A DNA stretch of 64,000 nt, taken from Candidatus Pantoea formicae. GTDB lineage: Bacteria; Pseudomonadota; Gammaproteobacteria; Enterobacterales; Enterobacteriaceae. Positions 8,452 to 20,585 of this stretch are shown piece by piece. The stretch is from the NCBI RefSeq assembly GCF_011752625.1, contig NZ_VWXD01000002.1, forward strand, positions 744,001-808,000, read 5' to 3'. The position numbers and the translations under genes are program-made. How positions within the stretch are numbered: position 1 is the first letter of the stretch; the number at the start of each line of letters is the position of its first letter. The notes beneath the pieces were generated by a model. The model did no database searches and had not been told where the DNA came from. It was given only the letters and a program-made list of their open reading frames with translations.

Positions 8452-9153
8452 ATGCAGAATGAAGAGCAACAATTAATCGACAACCTGTTTAGTCGACTGA
8501 AACAGGCCGAAACCCAAAGCGGATCGCGTGATGCAGGCGCAGAGCAGTTAATCAAACAGCATTTACAAAACCAGCCGGGCGCGCCTTATTACATGTCGCA
8601 GGCTATCCTGATTCAGGAAGCCGCGCTGAAAAAACTGAATGCACAGGTCGCCGATCTGGAAAATCGCTTGACTCAGGCACAACAGCAGCAAGCTCCGCAG
8701 CAGAGCAGCGGCGGTTTCCTGTCAAGCTTGTTTGGCGGCGGCTCACGCCCTGCGGCCCCCCAGCAGCCACAGCAACCGGCATGGAATAGCGCACCGCAGC
8801 AACCTCAACAGCAGTATGCGCCACCACAGCAGCAGTATGCAGCCCCGCCTGCACGCGGAACGGGCTTCCTTGGCGGCGCATTGCAGACAGCCGTGGGCGT
8901 AGCTGGCGGTGTGGTGATGGCGGATATGCTTACCAGTATGTTCCATCATTCACAGCCGGAAGAGATTGTGAACATCATCAATGAACCGGCACTGCCGCAG
9001 GTGGATAACAGCCTCGACACCTTTAACGGCAATGACAGCAACAACGCCTTCCTGAACGATAACGCCAGCTGGGACAACAACAGCTTCGCGGATAACAATG
9101 ACTTCAGCGATTTTGGTGGTGGTGACTACGATGACGATGACAGCTTTGTCTGA
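8452..9153 (+). CDS. DUF2076 family protein, Gln/Pro-rich
   Basis: 233-residue protein with a conserved N-terminal helical region (MQNEEQQLIDNLFSRLKQAE, YYMSQAILIQEAALKKL, then a coiled-coil stretch to about residue 85). A low-complexity linker follows, rich in Gln, Pro and Ala (about residues 88-160). Next come a glycine-rich hydrophobic segment (FLGGALQTAVGVAGGVVMADML) and an acidic Asn/Asp tail ending DYDDDDSFV. The DUF2076 name is family recognition; the function is unknown. GGAGG precedes the ATG at 8452. Its stop codon abuts the stop of convergent yaiI with no spacer. Confidence 0.85.
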   Translation: MQNEEQQLIDNLFSRLKQAETQSGSRDAGAEQLIKQHLQNQPGAPYYMSQAILIQEAALKKLNAQVADLENRLTQAQQQQAPQQSSGGFLSSLFGGGSRPAAPQQPQQPAWNSAPQQPQQQYAPPQQQYAAPPARGTGFLGGALQTAVGVAGGVVMADMLTSMFHHSQPEEIVNIINEPALPQVDNSLDTFNGNDSNNAFLNDNASWDNNSFADNNDFSDFGGGDYDDDDSFV

Positions 9154-9597
9154 TCAGCGTTGACGTAACCACTTATCCAGTTCGTTAGCAAACAGTTGGC
9201 GGTCGCGTTGGTTCAGCGCCGATGGGCCGCCACTCTGTACCCCACTCGCCCGCATCGTTTCCATAAAATCACGCATGGTTAAGCGCTGACGAATCGTATC
9301 CGGCGAGTAGCGTTCTCCGCGCGGATTCAAGGCCGCCGCCCCCTTTTCCAGCACTTCAGCCGCCAACGGAATGTCACCGGTAATCACCAACTCCCCCGGC
9401 TGCACGCGTTTAACAATTTCATTGTCAGCCACATCAAAACCTGCCGCGACCTGCAGCGTCTTCAACCAAGGTGAAGGCGGCACGCGCAACGGTTGGTTGG
9501 CGACAAAGGTCACGGTGATCCTGGCGCGTTCCGCAGCACGGTAGAGCACCTCTTTGATGACATTGGGGCAGGCATCAGCATCAACCCAAATTGACAT
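9154..9597 (-). CDS. yaiI: UPF0178 (DUF188) protein YaiI
   Basis: 147-residue cytoplasmic protein of the YaiI/YqxD family with a PIN-like or NYN-type fold and no proven activity. It has the family start [24 protein letters not shown], the [16 protein letters not shown] block and [16 protein letters not shown]. The ATG at 9595-9597 follows AAGGAAACA; an upstream in-frame extension has no family similarity. It lies between the DUF2076 gene and proC, keeping the E. coli proC-yaiI neighbourhood. Confidence 0.93.
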   Translation of the reverse strand: MSIWVDADACPNVIKEVLYRAAERARITVTFVANQPLRVPPSPWLKTLQVAAGFDVADNEIVKRVQPGELVITGDIPLAAEVLEKGAAALNPRGERYSPDTIRQRLTMRDFMETMRASGVQSGGPSALNQRDRQLFANELDKWLRQR

Positions 9598-9740
9598 GTT
9601 GTTTCCTTTTTTAAGGGGAATGGCTGGCGATCTTGCCCGCTTACGCCAGAATGGCAAATGTTATTTGCGCGGCTTGTTATTCATCACAGCTGACGTAAGC
9701 TAACCCGCACGTAAGAATGAATCACTTAAAGGATAGAGCG

Positions 9741-10553
9741 ATGCTGGAGAAGAAAATCGGGTTTATCGGCTGCGGTAATATGGCCAAAGCCATCATCAGC
9801 GGACTGGTTAACAGTGGACGGATTGCCCCCGCCAATATCTGGGTTTTTGACCGTAAACCGGCAACTAACCAGGCGATGGCGCAGCAATATGGCGTGACGG
9901 CAGCAGAGAGCGCAGAGAGCCTGGCACATGAAGCCGATATTCTGTTCGGCGCGGTAAAACCCAATGTGATTCTTAATGTCTTGGACGGGCTTGCCAGCCA
10001 CTTGAAAAAGGATGCGCTGGTCGTGTCGATTGCGGCAGGCGTGACTCTGGATTCGCTGGCGGCGGTTTTGGGCCACGATCGCAAAATCATCCGCGTGATG
10101 CCAAACACGCCTTCGCTGGTGAATGAGGGCATGACCTCCGTGACACCCAACGCGCTGGTGGGTTCGCACGAAGTTGATGAGGTGGTGGGGATTTTCGAAA
10201 GTTTCGGTAAGGCTGCCGTTGTCAGTGAATATCTGATCCATGCCGTGGTCGGCGTCAGTGGTTCAGCACCGGCCTATGTGTTTATGTTTATCGAAGCCAT
10301 GGCCGATGCCGCGGTACTGGGCGGGATGCCACGCGCGCAGGCTTATCAATTTGCGGCGCAGGCAGTAAAAGGCTCAGCACAGATGGTGTTGGAGACCGGT
10401 AAGCATCCGGGTGAGTTGAAAGATATGGTTTGCTCACCTGGCGGCACCACCATTGAAGCAGTGAAAGTGTTGGAAGAGCAAGGCTTCCGCGCGGCAGTCA
10501 TCAACGCTATGCAACAATGCATGGCGAAGTCAGAGGCGTTGAGCAAGCAGTAA
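9741..10553 (+). CDS. proC: Pyrroline-5-carboxylate reductase ProC
   Basis: 270-residue enzyme for the last step of proline synthesis, reducing pyrroline-5-carboxylate with NAD(P)H. The Rossmann motif IGFIGCGNMAKAII opens the protein. The signatures GAVKPNV, RVMPNTPSLVNEG and the C-terminal KDMVCSPGGTTIEAVKVLEE are all present. The ATG at 9741 (MLEKKIGF) follows AAAGGATAG; an in-frame ATG eight codons upstream is less plausible. It is divergent from yaiI and followed by a hairpin. Confidence 0.97.
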   Translation: MLEKKIGFIGCGNMAKAIISGLVNSGRIAPANIWVFDRKPATNQAMAQQYGVTAAESAESLAHEADILFGAVKPNVILNVLDGLASHLKKDALVVSIAAGVTLDSLAAVLGHDRKIIRVMPNTPSLVNEGMTSVTPNALVGSHEVDEVVGIFESFGKAAVVSEYLIHAVVGVSGSAPAYVFMFIEAMADAAVLGGMPRAQAYQFAAQAVKGSAQMVLETGKHPGELKDMVCSPGGTTIEAVKVLEEQGFRAAVINAMQQCMAKSEALSKQ

Positions 10554-10568
10554 TCGCCTGCAATGTTA

Positions 10569-10596
10569 ATAAGGTGCGCCTGAATGCGCACCTTAT
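10569..10596 (+). terminator. Hairpin after proC
   Basis: Perfect 11-bp stem ATAAGGTGCGC / GCGCACCTTAT with loop CTGAAT, 15 bp past the proC stop. No run of T follows, so it may act as a processing or stability element, or as a weak terminator. Confidence 0.6.
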
Positions 10597-10676
10597 CAAA
10601 CCCTACGCGGCCATTGTCGGGTTAACTATCTGGCAGCCGACCAACATGAGGCCTAAATGGCGAGCCTGTTGAGCGC

Positions 10677-12203
10677 TTACCCTTGATATGCCTCGAACAA
10701 TGCCATTCCCTGCTCTAGGGTCATCGGGTGCTGCATCGCTTCCACCAGCGCCGCCGTCAGCGTGTACATGCCTGCGGAACACACTGCCGCGATCATCCCC
10801 TGCCGACAGTAAAACGCGATAAAGCGTTTATCCTGCAACGATCCGAGCAGATGATAATCATCCCACTCTTCCGCATGGCCCAAATACTCGTAGCGCGTGC
10901 CGTAATGTGCCGTCCAGAAGAACGGCACGCGGTCATACATAACGCCTTTTCCAAGCATATTTAGGGCTGCAATCCGCCCTTGCTGATGCGCCACTCGATA
11001 GTGCTCAATACGTTGCGGCCCGCGTGGCGTAAGGTAGGTCGCGATATCACCCGCCACCCAGATATTGTCTGCAACACGCAATTGCCCATCGACTAACAGA
11101 CTGCCGTCATCCTGCAGTGTTAAATCATGAATGAAATCTGTGGCGGGCACGACGCCAGTACCAAACAGCACCAAGCTGGTCGCGATTTTTTTACCGTTTT
11201 TCAACCTTACTGCACTGACGTGGCTCTCCCCCTCCAGCGCTTCAGGCTCCCCTTCAACAAACTTAACGCCATTACTGCGGTGCAGTTCGTAAAAGTAGCG
11301 GCCAATCTCTTCACCAAACTGCTTCAAAAAAGGCAGCGGCTGGCGAGCCATGACAGTGACGTCAACATCCCGATTACGCAATGCTCCGGCCATCTCCATA
11401 CCAATAAAGCTATTGCCGATAATCACAATATGCTGGGTGTCATCCACCTGTTTTAACAGTGCATCCGCCTGATTAAGCGAACGCAACAGATGCACACCTT
11501 GCAAATCTTTACCGGGAATATCGAGCGGCTGGGGCATGCTGCCGCTGGCAATCAGCAGTTGATCAAATTCTATTTGCTGACCACCTTGTAACACCAGTGT
11601 CTTCTCGTGCGCTTTAAGCTGCGCCACCTCACCCTGAATGCGTTCTACTGCACCTAACACATCTGATTTCAACAGTTTCGGCACATCCTCAATCGCCATC
11701 TTTCCTGAAGGTACAAATTTACTTAGCGCTGTGCGGTCATAAGGTGCGGCGGCCTCCCGTTCCACCATCACTATCCGCCCGCTAAAACCTTCATCCCGCA
11801 GTGTCCAAATCGCCGCGCTACCTGCTGCGCCAGAACCGAGGATGACACATACCGGTGATTCACCTTGTGTAACTGAGGCGCTGGCGGGCGACATCGCCTG
11901 AGGATTGACCCACACCTTCCCCTCTTCAATACGTACCGGATAACGCTTCAGATTGGCGAGGGCCAGTGGCTCACACATCTTGCCATCGCGCAGTTGAAAT
12001 ACCGCTTTGTGCCAAGGACAAACGATTTTATCGCCGCAGATGGCTCCCTGATCCAGCGGCGCTCCTGCATGAGGGCACTTCGCCTGTAACGCTTGCACCC
12101 TTTCGCCATCGCGCACCAACACCATATCGATATCACCTACGGTGAATTTGGTGGGTTTACGCTGCGCTAGCGACTTGAGTTGCACGACAGATTGATAGCT
12201 CAC
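10677..12203 (-). CDS. Rieske-type FAD/NAD(P) oxidoreductase (AIF-like)
   Basis: 508-residue fusion. The N-terminal Rieske [2Fe-2S] domain has ligands C43/H45 in CPHAGAP and C62/H65 in CPWHKA. After a linker comes a pyridine-nucleotide:disulfide-type reductase with the FAD loop VILGSGAAGSAA (about residue 120) and the NAD(P) loop IIGNSFIGMEMAG (about residue 260). A C-terminal reductase dimerisation-like region closes it. The layout matches AIF/AIFM3-like proteins and ferredoxin reductases with a built-in Rieske cluster. No oxygenase or other partner lies beside it, so the electron acceptor is unknown. It runs towards proC; repeat copy B lies upstream. Confidence 0.85.
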   Translation of the reverse strand: MSYQSVVQLKSLAQRKPTKFTVGDIDMVLVRDGERVQALQAKCPHAGAPLDQGAICGDKIVCPWHKAVFQLRDGKMCEPLALANLKRYPVRIEEGKVWVNPQAMSPASASVTQGESPVCVILGSGAAGSAAIWTLRDEGFSGRIVMVEREAAAPYDRTALSKFVPSGKMAIEDVPKLLKSDVLGAVERIQGEVAQLKAHEKTLVLQGGQQIEFDQLLIASGSMPQPLDIPGKDLQGVHLLRSLNQADALLKQVDDTQHIVIIGNSFIGMEMAGALRNRDVDVTVMARQPLPFLKQFGEEIGRYFYELHRSNGVKFVEGEPEALEGESHVSAVRLKNGKKIATSLVLFGTGVVPATDFIHDLTLQDDGSLLVDGQLRVADNIWVAGDIATYLTPRGPQRIEHYRVAHQQGRIAALNMLGKGVMYDRVPFFWTAHYGTRYEYLGHAEEWDDYHLLGSLQDKRFIAFYCRQGMIAAVCSAGMYTLTAALVEAMQHPMTLEQGMALFEAYQG

Positions 12204-12493
12204 GGTTTGCCTCCTGCGTTGTTGTTGGATTAATGACGCTAAACCCCTACAAACAGTAAGTGTGGCAAAGCATGAGGATTTCGCTGAGAAAACAAAGCGT
12301 AACGGTAGTTGAATCTGGATTTATCAGTTTGATATCGCGAAAGTTGATGGCGCTTTTTATTTGATAAAAAAGTGCTCCTACTGAGAGGAACCCTCGATGA
12401 CATGAGGTCTAAGGCTCAGTGCATTTGACTTAAGCTCGAGTTCGGGGAGCTTTCATTTTGGACGAGTCAACGCCTTTTCCTATGCTCGAATAG

Positions 12494-13205
12494 GTGCGGA
12501 CCACAACACCTTTGCTGCTGCCGGGCCGTCTTCGTGGTGCCTTAGGCTACAGAGTCGTGCCGGACGGACTGTTCGGGTAAGGCTGCCATTTCTTTTTTGC
12601 GCGATTGAGCATGTTGGTGCGGGCCGCAGCACCTCTGCTGCTACCGGGCCGTCCTCGCGCCGCTGCGCGGTGCCCTCGGCTGCAACGTCGTGCCGGCCGG
12701 AACGTTCGGGTACGGCCGTCCTGGCCTACCCGAACTGCCTGTCGCATCCCTGCGCCTGGCTCCTGGCACAACGTCTCCGCCTCAGCGCTGCGAATAGCCC
12801 TTGCAGCATCAGAGGCGCTGTGACCTCAAACACTGTGCCCTTTGTAGCAGTAAAAGCGCTATCGCCTAAGCCATCGCGTCCTTTCCCGCAGCGTAAACAG
12901 ATGTTAGCAAGCAGGCTGGGGCCGCTCAGGGGATGGCATTTCGCAGCGCTGAACGGAATGAGGAGGCCAGGAGAGCCAGCATGGATGCTGGCGAAAGGTG
13001 CAGCCGGGACAGGGAAAGTCCCGTCTGCACCGGTCCGTCAGGCTGACGAGTGAAGTGAAGGTACCGCGTCAGCGGCGCGAGGACAGCCAGCCCCTGAGCG
13101 GCACCAGACTGCGTTTTCACTGCATGCTTAACTGACCAAGCTGCATTATCAGCACATGCATAACTAACCAGACTACGATTTCACAACATGCTTAACTGAC
13201 CAGCA
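12494..13205 (-). repeat. Dispersed long repeat, copy B (reverse orientation, with extra ends)
   Basis: Same family as copy A but inverted. The core is 12618-13120. It carries the conserved hairpins, the inverted arms and the TGATGCTGCAAGGG-type mid segment. Beyond the core on the low side, 12578-12617 matches the tail of copy C (ATGTTGGTGC, then GCGCGATTGAGC). Then 12494-12579 is a diverged second copy of the right end. On the high side, 13121-13205 holds three degenerate direct units of about 32 bp around GTCAGTTAAGCATG. The copy lies between the Rieske reductase start and the psiF stop. I found no gene in 12204-13216. Confidence 0.9.
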
Positions 13206-13216
13206 TCGGGTCTAAA

Positions 13217-13519
13217 TTAGCTTTTCTTCAGACAAGAACTCATATAAGTCTTACGTGCATCACCGCTGAGTTTTTTATCCCCCGCTTCGGTGTTGCAGGT
13301 TTTCATCTTCATTTGCTGCGGCGTCATGCTGCCCATTTTGCTATCTTTTTTCAAACAGTCGCTCATAAAGGATTTACGTGCATCCCCTTTTAAATCCTGC
13401 GAGGAAGCATGCTGATTACATACGGTCATTTTATTTTGCTGCGCAGTTTTTTCTGCCGCGCCTGCGCTGCCCGCCAATAGCAGGCCTGCTGCCATTATTG
13501 CCAAAAGACACGATTTCAT
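13217..13519 (-). CDS. psiF: Phosphate-starvation-inducible protein PsiF
   Basis: 100-residue exported protein with a signal peptide (MKSCLLAIMAAGLLLAGSAGA, cleavage likely after AGA-A). Two PsiF repeats follow, each with the pattern M-x-x-CN...LKGDARK-x-(F/Y)MS-x-CLKK; each repeat has two cysteines. The function is unknown; in E. coli psiF is PhoB-controlled with phoA. The ATG at 13517-13519 follows GGAGAATC, and a longer in-frame start would place extra residues before a clear signal peptide. phoA is not next to it here, but iraP is, so part of the E. coli iraP-phoA-psiF block persists. Confidence 0.92.
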   Translation of the reverse strand: MKSCLLAIMAAGLLLAGSAGAAEKTAQQNKMTVCNQHASSQDLKGDARKSFMSDCLKKDSKMGSMTPQQMKMKTCNTEAGDKKLSGDARKTYMSSCLKKS

Positions 13520-13659
13520 TGTCGGATTCTCCATAGCATCATTGCCCATTAATGATGGCAGGAAATAAGCAAAGCAGAAAAAAATATATTTGCCCACGGC
13601 CTTCGCGCGGCAGGCTCACTGGCTGCGACACGAGTGGCGAATAGCCAATGAGAGCAAAA

Positions 13660-13914
13660 TTAAATGCGGGGGTGATTCAGCAGTTTTTCGACGTAATTGC
13701 GCAGTAAGGTGGTATCGGGCGTTTCCGCGGCAGGTGCCAGGGGTGGCATGGCCGACGTGATACCCGCAGCAATCTCGTTAAATTGTTCGGGTTCCAGTTT
13801 GCGTAACATCGCTGTCAGCACAATTTCTAATGCCTCAACCTGGACCACTAATTCTTTCGATTCTTCTTCTTTCTCAGCCAGCTTAAGCAGAAGTTCCGCA
13901 ATAAGGTTTTTCAT
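13660..13914 (-). CDS. iraP: Anti-adaptor protein IraP
   Basis: 84-residue coiled-coil protein. In E. coli IraP (86 residues) binds RssB and stabilises the stress sigma factor RpoS under phosphate starvation. The N-terminal helix [18 protein letters not shown], the [16 protein letters not shown] segment and the C-terminal [14 protein letters not shown] match closely; the middle diverges. The ribosome site is weak (GAGCCTGTCGC). It is upstream of psiF in the same direction, as in E. coli but without phoA between. Two GAAACGTTTC palindromes stand 136-170 bp upstream and may regulate it. Confidence 0.9.
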   Translation of the reverse strand: MKNLIAELLLKLAEKEEESKELVVQVEALEIVLTAMLRKLEPEQFNEIAAGITSAMPPLAPAAETPDTTLLRNYVEKLLNHPRI

Positions 13915-14047
13915 GCGACAGGCTCAATAAGCGATGGAAAACAGACGTTAGCACCGGGGAGGTTAAAACAACAGGGAATTTTAACGGTTTTGGGAAAATA
14001 AACGACAAGCGTAGCGTAAAAAAAGAAACGTAATTTCAATATCTAAC

Positions 14048-14096
14048 AGCGAAACGTTTCACAGGATAACCAGCGGTATTTCCGAAACGTTTCGCT
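14048..14096. promoter_or_regulatory. Twin GAAACGTTTC palindromes
   Basis: Two copies of the palindrome GAAACGTTTC at 14051-14060 and 14084-14093, centres 33 bp apart. With flanks, AGCGAAACGTTTC and GAAACGTTTCGCT form a larger inverted pair. The sequence resembles operators of LacI/GalR-family proteins, including the Cra core. The pair lies upstream of iraP and downstream of the small lipoprotein gene. Confidence 0.45.
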
Positions 14097-14126
14097 CGCC
14101 TTTAACTCATTAATAGCTGGTGCTCA

Positions 14127-14267
14127 TTAATGCGGTCCCATAAAACCGCGTCCCGGACCACCACCGTGGCCGCCCCAACCGCCTCCGCCGCCTGGCGGTG
14201 GGAAGATACAACCGCTCAGGGCGGTAACCAATGCTACGACAGCAGCAAGTTTAACAATACGGACCAT
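14127..14267 (-). CDS. Small glycine-rich lipoprotein
   Basis: 46-residue predicted lipoprotein. The signal MVRIVKLAAVVALVTALSGC has a lipobox (LSGC), so the mature part would be 27 residues: a PPPGGGGG run, two GGHGGG-like segments and a GPGRGFMGPH end. The ATG at 14265-14267 follows GAGGTAATT at good spacing. I do not recognise the family. Location at the inner face of an envelope membrane is inferred from the lipobox alone. Confidence 0.72.
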   Translation of the reverse strand: MVRIVKLAAVVALVTALSGCIFPPPGGGGGWGGHGGGPGRGFMGPH

Positions 14268-14485
14268 AATTACCTCAGAATGGTGAAATCGAGCTGAGTG
14301 TATGAGGCGCCATCCGGCACGACAATACAGAATTCTCCGCAACCTGCCGCTATTCATCTCTGCTCACCATGCTTAACAATTTACTGGCACTACTCCTGCG
14401 AAAAAACCACACAGGCATCATGATAATGACCAAAAAATCGTCCACTCATCGTCACTGGCTACTTTACAGCGCGCGAGAAAACCCT

Positions 14486-14506
14486 CAATGTGAGCGCATT
14501 ACAATT
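14486..14506 (+). promoter_or_regulatory. lac-type operator before lacZ
   Basis: The 21-bp site contains TGTGAGCG and ACAATT and agrees with the E. coli lac O1 operator at 17 of 21 positions by hand alignment. It ends 14 bp before the lacZ ATG. A TTTACA element at 14463-14468 has the same sequence as the E. coli lac -35 box. Repression by a LacI protein encoded elsewhere is inferred. Confidence 0.7.
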
Positions 14507-14511
14507 AATGA

Positions 14512-18847
<4,336 letters not shown>

Positions 18848-19237
18848 GAGCGTGTACGTCAGAAAAAATGAAATGAGGGTTCAGTCTAACAACCTCATAA
18901 CATCGCTGGACGGCAAAACATGGCATAGGGGTAAAAACGCAGTTTTCCGCTGCCGAGCGTGATTCTGCTCACAGCAAATAGTGTAAGGGATACGATTTGT
19001 AGTGTCTTTATGTGCTGTAACAATCAACTCCGCAAGATAAGCGCATCGCCAAGGCACGCCAACGTGAAAAAATATGTCTACCCGTTACTGACAATATTCG
19101 ACGCCGCATCTATGTTTAAAAAATCACCGGCTATCGCTGGCGAGGCGCTGCCCGTCCTGGACAGTTCCCATGCTTAACCATAATTTCCCAATGCTGCCGA
19201 CAGGCGGCGGGTTTTGTTGTCTCTGCGGAGGTCAGCC
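18848..19237. other. Intergenic region between mdtG and the AriR-like gene
   Basis: This 390-bp divergent gap must hold both promoters. A short hairpin, GCCG-ACAGG-CGGC, followed by GGGTTTTGTTG at about 19194-19217, precedes the AriR-like gene and could attenuate its leader. A short open frame near 18959-19177 has no ribosome site and was not accepted. Nothing else stands out. Confidence 0.5.
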
Positions 19238-19489
19238 ATGAGAACCCATCCAAATAGCGCCAGTCGGGCGATCACCGACTACTTTAATAGCCCTGCCTGG
19301 CATGCGCCGCATGAAAGCGACCTGCTGGCAGCGATCATGCGCGAACTGATGGATGACGGCCAGCCCGCCACCAGCAAAGCGATTATTACCCGAGTGATCG
19401 CTAAGCTGGAGTTTGAAGGGGATGAGCAGCGGCTACAGAGTTATCGCAATCTGTTGGCACAGCTGCTGGAGTCCGGCACCCAGAAGTAA
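19238..19489 (+). CDS. AriR/YmgB-like small regulatory protein
   Basis: 83-residue helical protein resembling the E. coli YmgB/AriR/YcgZ family of two-component connector and biofilm regulators. The pattern is SRAITDYFNSPAW, then LLAAIMRELMDDGQPATSKAI, IARVIAKLE-like helices and a final LLAQLLESG. The ATG at 19238 follows GCGGAGG at good spacing; an in-frame start eight codons upstream has none. It converges on an exported-protein gene with a 9-bp gap. The family assignment rests on helix pattern and length, so it is moderate. Confidence 0.7.
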   Translation: MRTHPNSASRAITDYFNSPAWHAPHESDLLAAIMRELMDDGQPATSKAIITRVIAKLEFEGDEQRLQSYRNLLAQLLESGTQK

Positions 19490-19498
19490 CGGCGCAGG

Positions 19499-19816
19499 TT
19501 ATTTCACCGCACGCAAGGTGTCAGCTTCGCTCACGCTGGCTTTACCGCTCTGGCGCTGATATAGGCATAATTCACGCCCGACTTGATTCTTCATGTGTTT
19601 CTGCGGATAGCGTCCTTCCAGCAGCAGCACATCGTAGCCCACGCTATCGTCATATTGAATGGGTTTTCCCACGACGCGCACTGACTTTAAACCGCTGGCT
19701 TTCAGGCACGCCTGCTGCCTGTTGTGATCGTTTTCTTGCCACGCAGCCTCGCTTGACGCATGCGCCAGTGGGCTCAAAAGCAAGCTAATAAGCAGGAAGG
19801 TATTGGCGTTTCTCAT
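19499..19816 (-). CDS. Exported protein of unknown function
   Basis: 105-residue protein with a clear signal peptide (MRNANTFLLISLLLSPLAHA, cleavage after AHA). The mature part has two cysteines (QQACLKASGL and ELCLYQRQ), which could form a periplasmic disulfide. The core reads VRVVGKPIQYDDSVGYDVLLLEGRYPQK. I do not recognise the family. It ends 9 bp from the convergent AriR-like gene. The ATG at 19814-19816 is preceded by GAGGAGCG. Confidence 0.75.
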   Translation of the reverse strand: MRNANTFLLISLLLSPLAHASSEAAWQENDHNRQQACLKASGLKSVRVVGKPIQYDDSVGYDVLLLEGRYPQKHMKNQVGRELCLYQRQSGKASVSEADTLRAVK

Positions 19817-19860
19817 CTTCGCTCCTCAATCAATCGTGCACCGATCGATAGAAAAAAAAA

Positions 19861-19878
19861 TTCCCGCCGAGGCGGGAA
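19861..19878 (-). terminator. Intrinsic terminator after the I78 inhibitor gene
   Basis: Stem TTCCCGCC / GGCGGGAA with a two-base centre. On the minus strand it is followed by at least nine T. It lies 111 bp past the inhibitor stop codon and just upstream of the next exported-protein gene. Confidence 0.85.
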
Positions 19879-19989
19879 GAAACAAGACGAGCATTGCATA
19901 TTCGAGAGTGACGAGGAAATCTCCGTAATGCGCAGCTATCCTCGCCCGGCGCCATGACAGCCCGATGACAATGCGATGTCTGTTTAAAT

Positions 19990-20289
19990 TTATCCGCAGT
20001 AAACCTTGGAGATTTTACCACTCTGGTCGGCCATAAAATTCAGACGACGCAAATTGAAGTCCATTGTCACGGCACCGTTCCACGGAATCGCGCGCACCGG
20101 GACGTCAAAGCGTTTGTTATCAAGGCTGGTGAGGGGCTGACCAATAGTATTTTGATACTGCGATGCGCCGCATTGGTCGGTTTCTGGATCATGGCTAACG
20201 GCTGCGGTGCTGTCAGATTGGGTGGCAGATTGGCAGGCAGTCAGCGCAAACAGAGCCGTCGCCACCAACACTTTTCCATAATGGGTCAC
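19990..20289 (-). CDS. I78-family peptidase inhibitor lipoprotein
   Basis: 99-residue protein with a lipoprotein signal (MTHYGKVLVATALFALTAC, lipobox LTAC). The remainder matches the I78 serine-protease inhibitor fold: DQCGASQYQNTIGQPL, the VRAIPWNGAVTMDFNLRRLNFM core and a terminal SKVYCG whose cysteine probably pairs with the one in DQCGA. It would sit on the periplasmic side of an envelope membrane and inhibit trypsin-like or subtilisin-like proteases; the target is unknown. GGAGGAGAAAC precedes the ATG. Confidence 0.82.
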   Translation of the reverse strand: MTHYGKVLVATALFALTACQSATQSDSTAAVSHDPETDQCGASQYQNTIGQPLTSLDNKRFDVPVRAIPWNGAVTMDFNLRRLNFMADQSGKISKVYCG

Positions 20290-20496
20290 AAGTTTCTCCT
20301 CCTGGATGAATAAACAACATGTTCCTGAGAGTCGTCAAGGTTGCCCATGATGAGGAAAAATTGCCAGCAGATTGGTCGAATAAATGCGATTTATGGCGCG
20401 ATCTTCCTCTCACTTTCCCGCATTAACCGCACTCAGTGTCTAAATCTCTCCCCCTCAGCCGCTACAATTACCTAAGATTTTTCTGAGGTGATAATC

Positions 20497-20562
20497 ATGG
20501 AACTCGCAATTTTTATTGGTTTTGCCATCCTGATGACTGTGATTGCGGTCCAGGTGCGTTAA
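20497..20562 (+). CDS. Putative 21-residue membrane protein
   Basis: Short frame beginning MELAIFIGFAILMTVIAV and ending QVR. It has one hydrophobic helix spanning nearly the whole peptide, with an acidic start and a basic end. The ATG follows CTGAGGTGATAATC (strong GAGGTG), and a TACAAT -10-like box lies at 20463-20468. It ends 23 bp before the stop of the convergent GGDEF-EAL gene. I do not recognise it; the initiation signals are the main support. Confidence 0.55.
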   Translation: MELAIFIGFAILMTVIAVQVR

Positions 20563-20585
20563 ACCCGGTTAGCGGCACAAGACCG

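Noticed and set aside
18959..19177. 72-codon frame between mdtG and the AriR-like gene
   Set aside because: Poor start context and no plausible protein features; it lies in a divergent promoter region.
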